Below are positions 29,060 to 36,806 of a stretch of DNA of 64,000 nt, in pieces. The stretch is from positions 141,025 through 205,024 of the forward strand of contig NZ_FNPI01000008.1 in NCBI RefSeq assembly GCF_900107275.1, in the 5' to 3' direction. The position numbers and the translations under genes are program-made. Position 1 is the stretch's first letter, and the number at the start of each line of letters is the position of its first letter. Under the pieces are notes generated by a model. The model worked only from the letters and a program-made list of their open reading frames with translations, searched no databases and had not been told where the DNA came from. Source of the stretch: Evansella caseinilytica (lineage in GTDB: Bacteria > Bacillota > Bacilli > Bacillales > Salisediminibacteriaceae).

Positions 29060-29120
29060 TTGACAGATTCAACAATTCCGCATACAATATAATTGAATAT
29101 ATGAGCAGATGATCATATAT
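29060..29120 (+). promoter_or_regulatory. cadA promoter with ArsR-type operator
   Basis: TTGACA (29060-29065), 17 bp, TACAAT (29083-29088). An 8-bp inverted repeat ATATATGA-N8-TCATATAT (29097-29120) covers the start-site region, matching the AT-rich dyads bound by CzrA/CadC-type repressors. Confidence 0.72.
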
Positions 29121-29204
29121 AAAAATACGAAGCTGACAACTCCTTGTCCCTCATGTACAACAGTGACAACATCTCTTCGTAAAAACAAAAAGCAGGTGAG
29201 CCAT

Positions 29205-31565
29205 ATGGAAGCAAAAGCTGTAAAAAGAAAGCTCGTGCTTGAAGGTCTTGATTGCGCAGTGTGCGCGGCAAAAATCGAAACACACGTCGCGAAAATCAGC
29301 TGTGTAAATGAATGTTCAGTAGATGTAATGACGAAAACACTGACAATGGAAACAGCGGAGGGGGACGACCAGACAGCTGTTTTGGAAGCAAAACAGCTGA
29401 TCAACAAGCTGGAGCCCGGCATCCGGATAAAAGAAGCAACCCAAAACACCGCCGCGAAACAGGTATTGCTCTTAAAAGGGCTCGATTGCGCCAATTGTGC
29501 CGCAAAAGTGGAAAAACACGTAAGCGACATGGAAGGCGTAACAGCAGCAACCGTTGACTTTGTTTCAAAGAAGCTGTTCATCGAGGTCCAGGATGCAGCT
29601 TCGATGAACCGAATCGTGAACGAAGCGGCAGCAAGCATTCCTGTGCTGGAACCGGATATCGAAGTTGTCCTTGATCAAACTTCCGCGGCAGTCGAAGAAG
29701 ATCCGGACGACGGCGGTATTAAGAAAATGATTTTCCGGCTGGGTGCATCCGTTATTTTCGGCTTGACTGCATTGCTTGGAGATTTCCCTTCATTCGTTGA
29801 ACTGCCAATCTATGTGATCAGCTACCTGCTGGCCGGCGGTGATATTCTCTTAAGAGCGGGAAAAAACATTTTCCGCGGTCAACTGTTTGATGAAAACTTC
29901 CTAATGTCGCTGGCAACCCTTGGTGCTTTCGCAATCGGCGAATACCCGGAAGGCATTGCCGTCATGCTGTTCTTCCAGGTCGGCGAGCTGTTTCAAAGCA
30001 TCGCGGTCAATCGTTCCCGCAAATCCATCAGCGATTTAATGGACATCCGGCCGGAATTCGCCACCTTAAAAATTGGAAACAAAACGGAACGGGTGGCACC
30101 AGAGGCCGTAAATGCCGGCGCTATGATTCTAGTAAAGCCCGGTGAAAAAATCCCTCTCGACGGCGTTGTCGTGGAAGGACATTCCATGGTCGACACATCC
30201 GCGCTGACAGGGGAGTCCGTTCCAAGAGAAGTGGCCGCCGGAAACGACGTATTAAGCGGGTTTGTGAATACAAACGGGATGTTGACCATCCGCGTCACCA
30301 AAGAATACGGGGAATCAACGGTGGCAAAAATCCTTGATTTAGTTCAAAATGCCAGCAGCCGGAAAGCAGCTACAGAGAAGTTCATTACCCGCTTTGCACG
30401 TTACTATACACCAGCGGTGATCGGTATTGCCACGTTGCTGGCGGTCGTTCCTCCGCTTGTTATCAGCGGCGCGGCCTTTTCCGACTGGTTTTACCGCGCA
30501 CTTATTTTTCTTGTCATTTCTTGCCCGTGCGCCCTCGTCGTTTCCATCCCACTCGGTTTTTTCGGCGGCATCGGCGGCGCCTCCAAAAGCGGGATACTGA
30601 TCAAAGGAAGCAACTTCCTGGAAGCGCTGAATCATGTCAAATATGTCGTCTTTGATAAAACGGGAACATTGACAAAAGGTGTATTTAACGTAACAAATAT
30701 CGTTCCCAAGGGAGAGCTGACAGCGGAACAGCTGCTGGAATACGCAGCGCTGGCGGAAAGCTACTCCAATCACCCGATTGCCCAGTCCATTTCCGCCGCC
30801 TATGGAAAGGAAGTAAATAAAGAAGTCATCGGCAAATATGAGGAGATTGCCGGACACGGCATTAAAATCGAAGTGGACGGCAAAGCGATTTTGGCCGGAA
30901 ATAAAAAGCTGATGACCAAAGAAGCAATCTCGTTTGTGGAAGAAGCGGCGATCGGAACAATGGTTCACCTTGCAATCGACAGGCAATACGCCGGCTATAT
31001 CGTCATTTCCGATGAAGTAAAGGAAGACGCCAGCAAAGCGATCGCGGGCTTAAAAGCTCTCGGTATTAAAAAAACCGTCATGCTGACAGGAGATGCAAAA
31101 AAAGTCGGGGAAGCGGTCGGGCAAAAGCTCGGGTTGACGGAAGTTCATGCAGAATTGCTTCCGCACGAAAAAGTCGAGCAGGTGGAGCAGCTGGACAGCC
31201 GGAAGCAGAAAGACGAAAAGCTTGTTTTTGTCGGCGACGGCATCAATGATACACCAGTGCTGGCAAGGGCGGATATTGGCATCGCCATGGGCGGCTTAGG
31301 ATCAGATGCCGCGATTGAAGCGGCGGACGTTGTGATCATGACGGATGAGCCGTCAAAAATCGTCACCGCCGTTAAAATCGCCAAACGCACCAGAAAAATC
31401 GTCTGGCAAAATATTATTTTTGCTTTGGTTGCCAAAGGCATCGTCCTGATACTAGGGGCGTTCGGCCTGGCCACTATGTGGCAGGCAATCATTTCCGATG
31501 TCGGTGTGACATTGCTCGCTGTTCTAAATGCAATGCGCGCGTTGAAAGTCGCTCACTTGTCCTGA
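29205..31565 (+). CDS. cadA: Cd2+/Zn2+ (heavy metal) translocating P1B-type ATPase
   Basis: Metal efflux pump of 786 residues. Two N-terminal heavy-metal-associated domains each have GLDC-x-x-C (Cys17/20 and Cys95/98). The transport-site CPC is at 440-442 (SCPCALVVSIPLGFFGG), the phosphorylated Asp484 in DKTGTLT, ATP-binding motifs HPIA and GHGI, and the hinge GDGINDTPVLA. The pattern fits the Zn/Cd/Pb-exporting P1B-2 group. ATG at 29205 is chosen because AGGTGAGCC lies before it; the longer frame crosses the promoter and operator. Regulated by an ArsR-type dyad at 29097-29120. Confidence 0.92.
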   Translation: MEAKAVKRKLVLEGLDCAVCAAKIETHVAKISCVNECSVDVMTKTLTMETAEGDDQTAVLEAKQLINKLEPGIRIKEATQNTAAKQVLLLKGLDCANCAAKVEKHVSDMEGVTAATVDFVSKKLFIEVQDAASMNRIVNEAAASIPVLEPDIEVVLDQTSAAVEEDPDDGGIKKMIFRLGASVIFGLTALLGDFPSFVELPIYVISYLLAGGDILLRAGKNIFRGQLFDENFLMSLATLGAFAIGEYPEGIAVMLFFQVGELFQSIAVNRSRKSISDLMDIRPEFATLKIGNKTERVAPEAVNAGAMILVKPGEKIPLDGVVVEGHSMVDTSALTGESVPREVAAGNDVLSGFVNTNGMLTIRVTKEYGESTVAKILDLVQNASSRKAATEKFITRFARYYTPAVIGIATLLAVVPPLVISGAAFSDWFYRALIFLVISCPCALVVSIPLGFFGGIGGASKSGILIKGSNFLEALNHVKYVVFDKTGTLTKGVFNVTNIVPKGELTAEQLLEYAALAESYSNHPIAQSISAAYGKEVNKEVIGKYEEIAGHGIKIEVDGKAILAGNKKLMTKEAISFVEEAAIGTMVHLAIDRQYAGYIVISDEVKEDASKAIAGLKALGIKKTVMLTGDAKKVGEAVGQKLGLTEVHAELLPHEKVEQVEQLDSRKQKDEKLVFVGDGINDTPVLARADIGIAMGGLGSDAAIEAADVVIMTDEPSKIVTAVKIAKRTRKIVWQNIIFALVAKGIVLILGAFGLATMWQAIISDVGVTLLAVLNAMRALKVAHLS

Positions 31566-31657
31566 TATAGTTGGTTTAAGTCGTTACCACTCAAGTTTGA
31601 CTCAGCATTTGAAGGAACGGGGCTTGGGCTCTGTCAAAAGCAGATTTTATTTTTAAA

Positions 31658-31703
31658 AGTGTTTGTTCAAAAGGATCGCCTTTTATCTTTTTGAACAAAC
31701 ACG
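31658..31703 (+). repeat. Family B solitary terminal hairpin
   Basis: AGTGTTTGTTCAAAAGGATCG...ATCTTTTTGAACAAACAC folds into an ~18-bp stem. The adjoining GAAGCAGTGAGCC resembles the first bases of the family B interior. It may act as a terminator after cadA. Confidence 0.55.
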
Positions 31704-31760
31704 AAGCAGTGAGCCGTCACGACCGGCAGTGACCATTTTAACATCTCGTTTATCACCGTC

Positions 31761-32075
31761 TCATTTTAGAATCTTAGTCAAATCCATCTTAGCATATACA
31801 ACCCTGTGAATTTCAACTATCGGATCTTTTACAACATAGAAAACAACATAATTTTTAACCGGTAACAATCTGCATTCATTTTCCAAATCCTTGATTGGCT
31901 GATATATCTTGTGAGAATAAGGAAACTCCTCAAGCTTGGCTATGGATTCATCCAAACCATCTAACAAATCCATGGCTGCTTTTGGTGCTTTAAGAGTGTC
32001 GGAATTATAATCCGTTATCTCCAGCATATCCTTTAATGCCAAAGGCAGGTACTTCAGCTTATACATTCTCGGCAT
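31761..32075 (-). CDS. RelE/ParE-family toxin
   Basis: 104 residues with the RelE/ParE fold pattern: YKLKYLPLALKDMLEITDYNSD, LLDGLDESIAKLEEFPYS, CRLLPVKNYVVFYVVKDPIVEIHRVVYAKMDL. The conserved basic and aromatic residues of the C-terminal strands (R-x-L-P-V-x-N-Y, I-x-R-V-x-Y) are intact, so the toxin looks functional. Its ATG (32075) overlaps the TGA of the antitoxin frame (TGATG), giving translational coupling. The antitoxin frame has an early stop. Expected to inhibit translation or gyrase; the subfamily is uncertain. Confidence 0.78.
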   Translation of the reverse strand: MPRMYKLKYLPLALKDMLEITDYNSDTLKAPKAAMDLLDGLDESIAKLEEFPYSHKIYQPIKDLENECRLLPVKNYVVFYVVKDPIVEIHRVVYAKMDLTKILK

Positions 32076-32347
32076 CAACCTTTAGCAGCAAGCTTTGACC
32101 TTAAATCTGAAAAAACTTCTTTATGCGAATACCGTTTATTCGTAGACTTAGCTTCGAGTTCAGCTTCTTTTAGCTTAAAATAAATTTCGCTTTCAAACAG
32201 TTTTTTTTCATAAGCTTGAATGCTCATAACAACCATGTCACCATAGCCATTTTTGGTTAAGAATACAGGTTCCGCTGTTTCATGTACTATTCTTGAAATA
32301 TCAGCAAAGCTATTCCGTAAATCCGAGACAGGTCAAATATGTGGCAT
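32075..32347 (-). pseudogene. Phd/YefM-type antitoxin with an in-frame TGA at codon 5
   Basis: Reading from ATG 32345-32347 gives MPHI, then TGA (32333-32335), then an intact frame PVSDLRNSFADISRIV...VVMSIQAYEKKLFESE ending at the toxin start. This is the classic Phd/YefM sequence, where MPxIRPVSDLRN is expected, so a CGA arginine codon appears to have become TGA. Translation could restart at an internal codon (an in-frame ATG lies in GDMVVM, about 45 codons in), which would lose most of the DNA-binding domain. Sequencing error, readthrough or true decay are the options. Confidence 0.72.
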
Positions 32348-32458
32348 GTCAACACCCCTTCATTAACATAGCATAGTATTATCATAATTACGCTAACCCA
32401 TCGATGGACTGATAGATTCTTTAGGAAGGGGATCACACCCTTCCCCAGCCAAAAATAC

Positions 32459-33046
32459 CTACCGCTCCAGCTTTTTGAAATAACGATATACTTCGGCTAA
32501 TTTTTTGTCTTGGTTTCCAGACGCGCTTTCCATATTGCCAAATTCAAAAAACTTCACTTTTTTTATCCCGACAAAACGAAGGACCGCTTTTTTCATCAAT
32601 GCTTTATGCGCGTTATTCAAAAAAAACAACGGATATTTCGCCGGCCCCTTCATGGTCGATATACATACGGCTGACTTTCCTTTCAGCAGTCCTTCCGGCA
32701 GAAGTCCCCCCTCCTCCTTATACGCGAAACCTGAAGCAAATAATTGATCGATGTAACCAAGAAGCATTGCTGGCGGTCTACCCCACCAAATTGGATAAAT
32801 AAAAACCAGCTTATCTGCCCGGACAAGCTGCTGGCGATATCTCTCAAACGCAGGGTCGCGATGCATATCACGCCTTCGTTTCTCACCGCCAAATACTAGG
32901 AGCGGATTAAAATTCTCTTCATACAAATCCACTACTTGCACCTCCTCGATATCAGGATTCTCCCGGCTTCCTGCAAGAACCTTATTCAAAAAACCAAAGT
33001 TCAGACTTTCGTGATTTGGGTGCGTATAAATTACCAGCAGTTTCAC
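32459..33046 (-). CDS. NAD(P)H dehydrogenase (quinone), flavodoxin-like
   Basis: 195-residue flavodoxin-fold FMN/FAD oxidoreductase of the NQO1/MdaB/KefF type. N-terminal KLLVIYTHPNHESLNFGF forms the flavin phosphate loop. VFIYPIWWGRPPAMLLGYIDQ is the hallmark substrate/flavin motif, and GGLLPEGLLKGKSAV follows. It acts in the cytoplasm in two-electron quinone or nitro-compound reduction. It is divergent from a MarR gene with shared palindromic operators between, suggesting the MarR protein represses it until a quinone or electrophile appears. Confidence 0.85.
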   Translation of the reverse strand: MKLLVIYTHPNHESLNFGFLNKVLAGSRENPDIEEVQVVDLYEENFNPLLVFGGEKRRRDMHRDPAFERYRQQLVRADKLVFIYPIWWGRPPAMLLGYIDQLFASGFAYKEEGGLLPEGLLKGKSAVCISTMKGPAKYPLFFLNNAHKALMKKAVLRFVGIKKVKFFEFGNMESASGNQDKKLAEVYRYFKKLER

Positions 33047-33062
33047 AATACCACCTCATTGA

Positions 33063-33116
33063 TTATCATTTGATAACAAAATAATAACAGTCACACTTTT
33101 GGTTGTCAAATGATAA
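33063..33116. promoter_or_regulatory. Paired MarR operators in the divergent promoter region
   Basis: Two 14-bp palindromes, TTATCA-TT-TGATAA (33063-33076) and TTGTCA-AA-TGATAA (33103-33116), lie 40 bp apart in the 121-bp gap. A further half-site TTGATAA follows at 33124. Their placement would let one MarR dimer pair control both genes. Confidence 0.72.
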
Positions 33117-33167
33117 TTGTTTTTTGATAATGGATTTGCTATCTTGTCTTTAAGAGGTGATGATGCT

Positions 33168-33590
33168 ATGGATCAAAAAGCTTTATTTTATAAAATTGTA
33201 GCTTTTACAGCTGCTATTCATCGCGTGACGCACGAGCTGACAAAGGAGGCGAAATCAACGAAGCTTACGCCCCTGCAATACAAAATTCTTGAATATATCG
33301 CTGTTGACCAACCGGTGACTCTCAGTCAAATCAGCGACTGCCTGCATATATCCATGCCGAATACGAGCCGGGAGCTGAAAAAACTAAGCACATTTATTGA
33401 AAAAACAGAAAACAAAGAAGACAGAAGAAAACAGTCGATTCACCTGTCAAAGGCCGGAGAAGCGATGATGGCCGTTGTATTTCAAGCGATAGAAACGCAG
33501 TTCCGGAAACGGATACAAACTGTATCAAAGGAGGAGCTGGTGGAGATTGACCACGCCTTGGATGTCCTGAGCGACAAATTATTTTATTAA
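33168..33590 (+). CDS. MarR-family transcriptional regulator
   Basis: 140 residues with the MarR winged helix: LTPLQYKILEYIAVDQPVTLSQISDCLHISMPNTSRELKKLSTF, wing ENKEDRRKQSIHLSKAGE, and terminal dimerisation helices. The D-x-R in EDRR of the wing is conserved. ATG 33168 follows AGAGGTGATGATG. Likely controls itself and the divergent quinone reductase through the TTATCA-N2-TGATAA sites. There is no cysteine in the N-terminal helix, so a thiol switch of the OhrR type is unlikely; a ligand sensor is more probable. Confidence 0.85.
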   Translation: MDQKALFYKIVAFTAAIHRVTHELTKEAKSTKLTPLQYKILEYIAVDQPVTLSQISDCLHISMPNTSRELKKLSTFIEKTENKEDRRKQSIHLSKAGEAMMAVVFQAIETQFRKRIQTVSKEELVEIDHALDVLSDKLFY

Positions 33591-33635
33591 AGCGCTTGTT
33601 CAAAAAGATCATTTTTTATCTTTTTGAACAAGTGC
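33591..33635 (+). repeat. Family B solitary terminal hairpin after marR
   Basis: AGCGCTTGTTCAAAAAGAT...ATCTTTTTGAACAAGTGC starts directly after the marR stop. GCGCTTG/CAAGTGC replaces the usual TGTTTG/CAAACA while pairing is kept. It may serve as the marR terminator. Confidence 0.55.
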
Positions 33636-33746
33636 GAAGCATGCTTTTCTTGATGTATAACCATGGTGCGCTCATTCTAAATATAGCGGAGGCGTGAAAG
33701 TTCAAGCGGACACGGTCAGGATAACATGCGCAGCAACCGCCCCCTG

Positions 33747-34247
33747 CTATCCCTCATACGCCGCCATTAATGCATCGATATTGATTTTTTTCTGTGTGTA
33801 CAGCGTTTTCATGACCAGCGCTGCTTTTTCCGCATCGGAGTCACCGATCATTTCTGACAGATTTTCAGGTAAAATTTGCCACGACACGCCAAACTTATCT
33901 TTCAGCCATCCGCATGCCTGGGCCTTTTCGTCTCCACCCTCGGAGAGTTTTTCCCAATAATAGTCGATTTCCATTTGATTCGCACAATGGACGATAAATG
34001 AGGTGGCTTCCGTAAAGGAAAAATGCGGACCGCCATTTAAAGCAACGAACGATTGCCCGTCCAGCTGAAATTCCACGGTCATTACCGTTCCCTCCGGCAT
34101 TCCGTGAATGTCATGTCCCACAGACCCGTAACGGCTGATTCTTCCCACGCTGGAATTTGGAAAAATAGAGGTGTAATACATTGCCGCCTCTTCCGCCTGC
34201 CGGTCAAACCATAAGTTTGGTGTGATTTTTTGAATGCTCCCTTTCAT
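33747..34247 (-). CDS. PhnB-like VOC-family protein
   Basis: 166 residues of the PhnB / 3-demethylubiquinone-methyltransferase-like VOC family: ITPNLWFDRQAEEAAMYYTSIFPNSSVGRISRYG, MTVEFQLDGQSFVALNGGPHFSFTEATSFIVHC, and the WQILPENLSEMIGDSD block. No methyltransferase activity is expected; many members are of unknown substrate. Strong site GGAGGGAGGG before ATG. Monocistronic. Confidence 0.8.
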   Translation of the reverse strand: MKGSIQKITPNLWFDRQAEEAAMYYTSIFPNSSVGRISRYGSVGHDIHGMPEGTVMTVEFQLDGQSFVALNGGPHFSFTEATSFIVHCANQMEIDYYWEKLSEGGDEKAQACGWLKDKFGVSWQILPENLSEMIGDSDAEKAALVMKTLYTQKKINIDALMAAYEG

Positions 34248-34467
34248 AACGCCCTCCCTCCTTTCATCTTCTCAGTGAGACGCTACAATCATCTTAGCAA
34301 AAAAATTCAGGTGAAATTTCTTCCCGTTTGCTATGATATGCTTGAATGTATGACGCACCGTCGCAAGAAAAATAATATTTCCTTTTTACCAACCGTTTAT
34401 TCATCTGTTGTTCATAATCGCTTGCTATTCTCTTTCATGAAATAAAGAAAGAGGAGATGAACAGAAA

Positions 34468-35883
34468 ATGAAATTAACAGAAATTTGTTTGTTGCTGATC
34501 ACAAGTATCATGTTATACGGATATGTGTTTGGCTTTCTGACAGTCAAAAAAAGAGGCATTGTCCTTGCTGCGTCAGGTATGATGATTTTTCTTTTTCATA
34601 CCGTTATCGACGGCTTCCGGATACAGCTGATTCCGTTATATGCCCTGTTTGCGATATGCACCATCAGCTGCGCCATTTATGCATTCTTCCAAAAAAATTC
34701 CCACCCTGGCAGAAAGCCAAAGCTGTGGAAACGAATCGCTGCTGGAACTGCCGGCACGCTGGCAGTGGCAGCGGCGCTGATTGTCCCGCTGTATTTGCTG
34801 CCAATAATTAAGATAATGGAGCCGACAGGACCATATGCGATAGGCACGACGGAATATCATTGGGTTGACCAGAATCGGGAAGAAACGAATAGTGCCGATC
34901 CCACTGATCGCAGAGAATTGCTGGTGCGGGTATGGTATCCCGCCGAGGTGACAGCCGAAGCAGAGAAAGCCCCTTACGCTCTTGAACCTGAGCAAGGAAA
35001 GCTGGCAGGTAGAAACTTATCGTTCTTTTATCGCATGGTGCTCCATTCTGTCATGAAAGCAGAAAACCATTCCTATGCAGGCGTACCCGTAACAGCGGAC
35101 AAACAGCAGTACCCTGTGTTAGTTTTTTCTCATGGGTACGGGTTATCCAATTTTATGTACACAAATCAAATCGAAAACCTGGCAAGTCACGGATACATTG
35201 TATTCAGTATTGAGCACCCGTACTATGCGGGAATCCCGACAATATTTCCAGATGGACGAATCGTGGAAGAACAGGTTGATCTGACCAATGACGACATCGA
35301 TCTCGACGAAGAAATCAACATTTGGATCGCTGACGTTTTGTTTGCTCTCGACAATATCGAAGCCTTGAATGAAACCGATCCGCAAGGGATTCTCACCGGA
35401 ATGCTGGATATTTCACGAATCGGTATGTTCGGCCATTCCTTCGGAGGGGCAGCCACCTCCCAAGTCATGCACCGCGATTCCCGGATACAAGCTGGTGTAA
35501 ATATGGACGGCTTCTTTTTCGGTCCGATCATCGAGGAAGGGCTTGAGAATCCGTTCATGTATTTAACCGCGGCTGCAGAAGCCTACATGGAAAACCCGGA
35601 CGGTAGCAGAATGAAGGAGGAGGAAATGCCCGAGGAATTGCTTAAGGAGCTACAGGAAATGAGAGCCGATGACCTAAAACGAAAAGAAGGCATTTTGAAA
35701 AACGGCGGCAGCGTCGTCGTTCTGGAAGGGGGAGAGCACGAAAGCTTTTCGGATATGATGCTGTACTCTCCGCTTATGGTCACCCGTGATCTTTCACTGC
35801 TGGAAAAAATCAATCAGGAGCTGCTGCAATTTTTCGACGAGCATCTTAAAAGCCCCCCTTCCCAAAAGGAGGATGGCGCTTAA
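34468..35883 (+). CDS. Membrane-anchored alpha/beta hydrolase, PAF-acetylhydrolase-like
   Basis: 471 residues. Three membrane helices in the first ~115 residues (LLLITSIMLYGYVFGF, AASGMMIFLFH, AALIVPLYLLPII) anchor a catalytic domain. That domain has LLVRVWYPAEVT, oxyanion-hole region YPVLVFSHGYGLSNFMYTNQI, nucleophile motif GHSFGGAATSQ, and a late acid/His pair near VVVLEGGEHESFSD. This matches the platelet-activating-factor acetylhydrolase / dienelactone-like lipase group of Bacillus. RBS AGAGGAGATG. Likely a lipid or ester hydrolase at the membrane; substrate unknown. Confidence 0.78.
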   Translation: MKLTEICLLLITSIMLYGYVFGFLTVKKRGIVLAASGMMIFLFHTVIDGFRIQLIPLYALFAICTISCAIYAFFQKNSHPGRKPKLWKRIAAGTAGTLAVAAALIVPLYLLPIIKIMEPTGPYAIGTTEYHWVDQNREETNSADPTDRRELLVRVWYPAEVTAEAEKAPYALEPEQGKLAGRNLSFFYRMVLHSVMKAENHSYAGVPVTADKQQYPVLVFSHGYGLSNFMYTNQIENLASHGYIVFSIEHPYYAGIPTIFPDGRIVEEQVDLTNDDIDLDEEINIWIADVLFALDNIEALNETDPQGILTGMLDISRIGMFGHSFGGAATSQVMHRDSRIQAGVNMDGFFFGPIIEEGLENPFMYLTAAAEAYMENPDGSRMKEEEMPEELLKELQEMRADDLKRKEGILKNGGSVVVLEGGEHESFSDMMLYSPLMVTRDLSLLEKINQELLQFFDEHLKSPPSQKEDGA

Positions 35884-35929
35884 ATCAGCTTGATACTATA
35901 ATGAAGGAAGAATCCACACATCGTTGTAA

Positions 35930-36107
35930 GGCTCTTTTCTAAAAGTTTACAGCAATTGGACCTCCCCCATGCAAATGCTAGGTTCATACGCTTTGGCGTG
36001 AAGGTTTTGAAAAAACATCGCCTGCTCAGGCAACTGAATTTGTCTGGAAAAGGCGTGTTTTTTCAAAAAATGGTCCAATAGCAACAAAAGCAGCCTTTCT
36101 TAAAAAG
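35930..36107 (+). repeat. Family C long inverted-repeat element, copy 1
   Basis: Folds as nested stems: GCAATTGGACC / GGTCCAATAGC outside and GTTTTGAAAAAACA-CGCC / GGCG-TGTTTTTTCAAAA inside, closed by a loop that includes ACTGAATTTGTCTGGAAA. It lies 25 bp before a response-regulator start. The second copy is at 46443-46640. Confidence 0.6.
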
Positions 36108-36131
36108 GACGACAGACAGGGGGACGTTAGG

Positions 36132-36806
36132 ATGAGCAAACTGCTGGTTGCAGATGACGATCCGCACATTCGAGAATTGGTGAAGCTGGCGCTGCGGGCA
36201 GATGGCTACGATATTGTAGAAGCGGAGAGCGGAAGTACAGCTCTGGCAGTCATTCACCAGAAGCAGATGGATGCCGCTATAATCGATATTATGATGCCGG
36301 ATACAGATGGTCTGCAAGTATGCCGGGAAATTAAGCAGTACTATGATATCCCCGTCCTCCTGCTGACGGCGAAGGGAACCAACAATGACAAGATCAAAGG
36401 CTTTCAATCAGGCACCGACGATTATTTAGTCAAGCCGTTTGAACCGACTGAATTACGATACAGGATGAAAGCTTTACTAAGGAGATTCAGGATGGAAAAA
36501 GGCTATTCCGTCCAAATCGGCCACGTTTACATGAACAAAGAGCGGGTGCTGCGCGTCAAGGACATACCGGTCTCGCTGCCGCCGAAAGAATTTGAACTGC
36601 TGTTTAAGCTGGCGGCGCATCCGGATCGGGTATTGACAAGAGAACAACTGATCGAGCATGTATGGGGAGTTGACTTTGAAGGCGACGAGCGGACGGTGGA
36701 TGTACATGTTAAGCGGCTCCGCGAGCGGTTTTCAGAGCTGACAGACAGCTTTGAAATCGTCACCGTCCGTGGGCTCGGTTACAAGCTGGAGGTCAAGCAT
36801 GTTTAA
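36132..36806 (+). CDS. OmpR-family response regulator, HssR-like
   Basis: 224 residues: receiver domain (Asp8/Asp9, phospho-acceptor Asp52 in IIDIMMPD, Lys101 in LVKPF) and a winged-helix output domain with LTREQLIEHVWGVDFEGDERTVDVHVKRLRERF. The phrase WG-x-DFEGDERTVDVHVKRLRERF is typical of HssR, the haem-stress regulator, though the HrtAB efflux genes it would control are not nearby. It overlaps the kinase gene by 8 bp. Family C repeat lies just upstream, possibly in its leader. Confidence 0.83.
   Translation: MSKLLVADDDPHIRELVKLALRADGYDIVEAESGSTALAVIHQKQMDAAIIDIMMPDTDGLQVCREIKQYYDIPVLLLTAKGTNNDKIKGFQSGTDDYLVKPFEPTELRYRMKALLRRFRMEKGYSVQIGHVYMNKERVLRVKDIPVSLPPKEFELLFKLAAHPDRVLTREQLIEHVWGVDFEGDERTVDVHVKRLRERFSELTDSFEIVTVRGLGYKLEVKHV

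Noticed and set aside
32333..32335. TGA in the antitoxin frame read as selenocysteine
   Set aside because: No SECIS-like element was seen, the residue expected there is arginine, and the family is not selenoprotein-containing.
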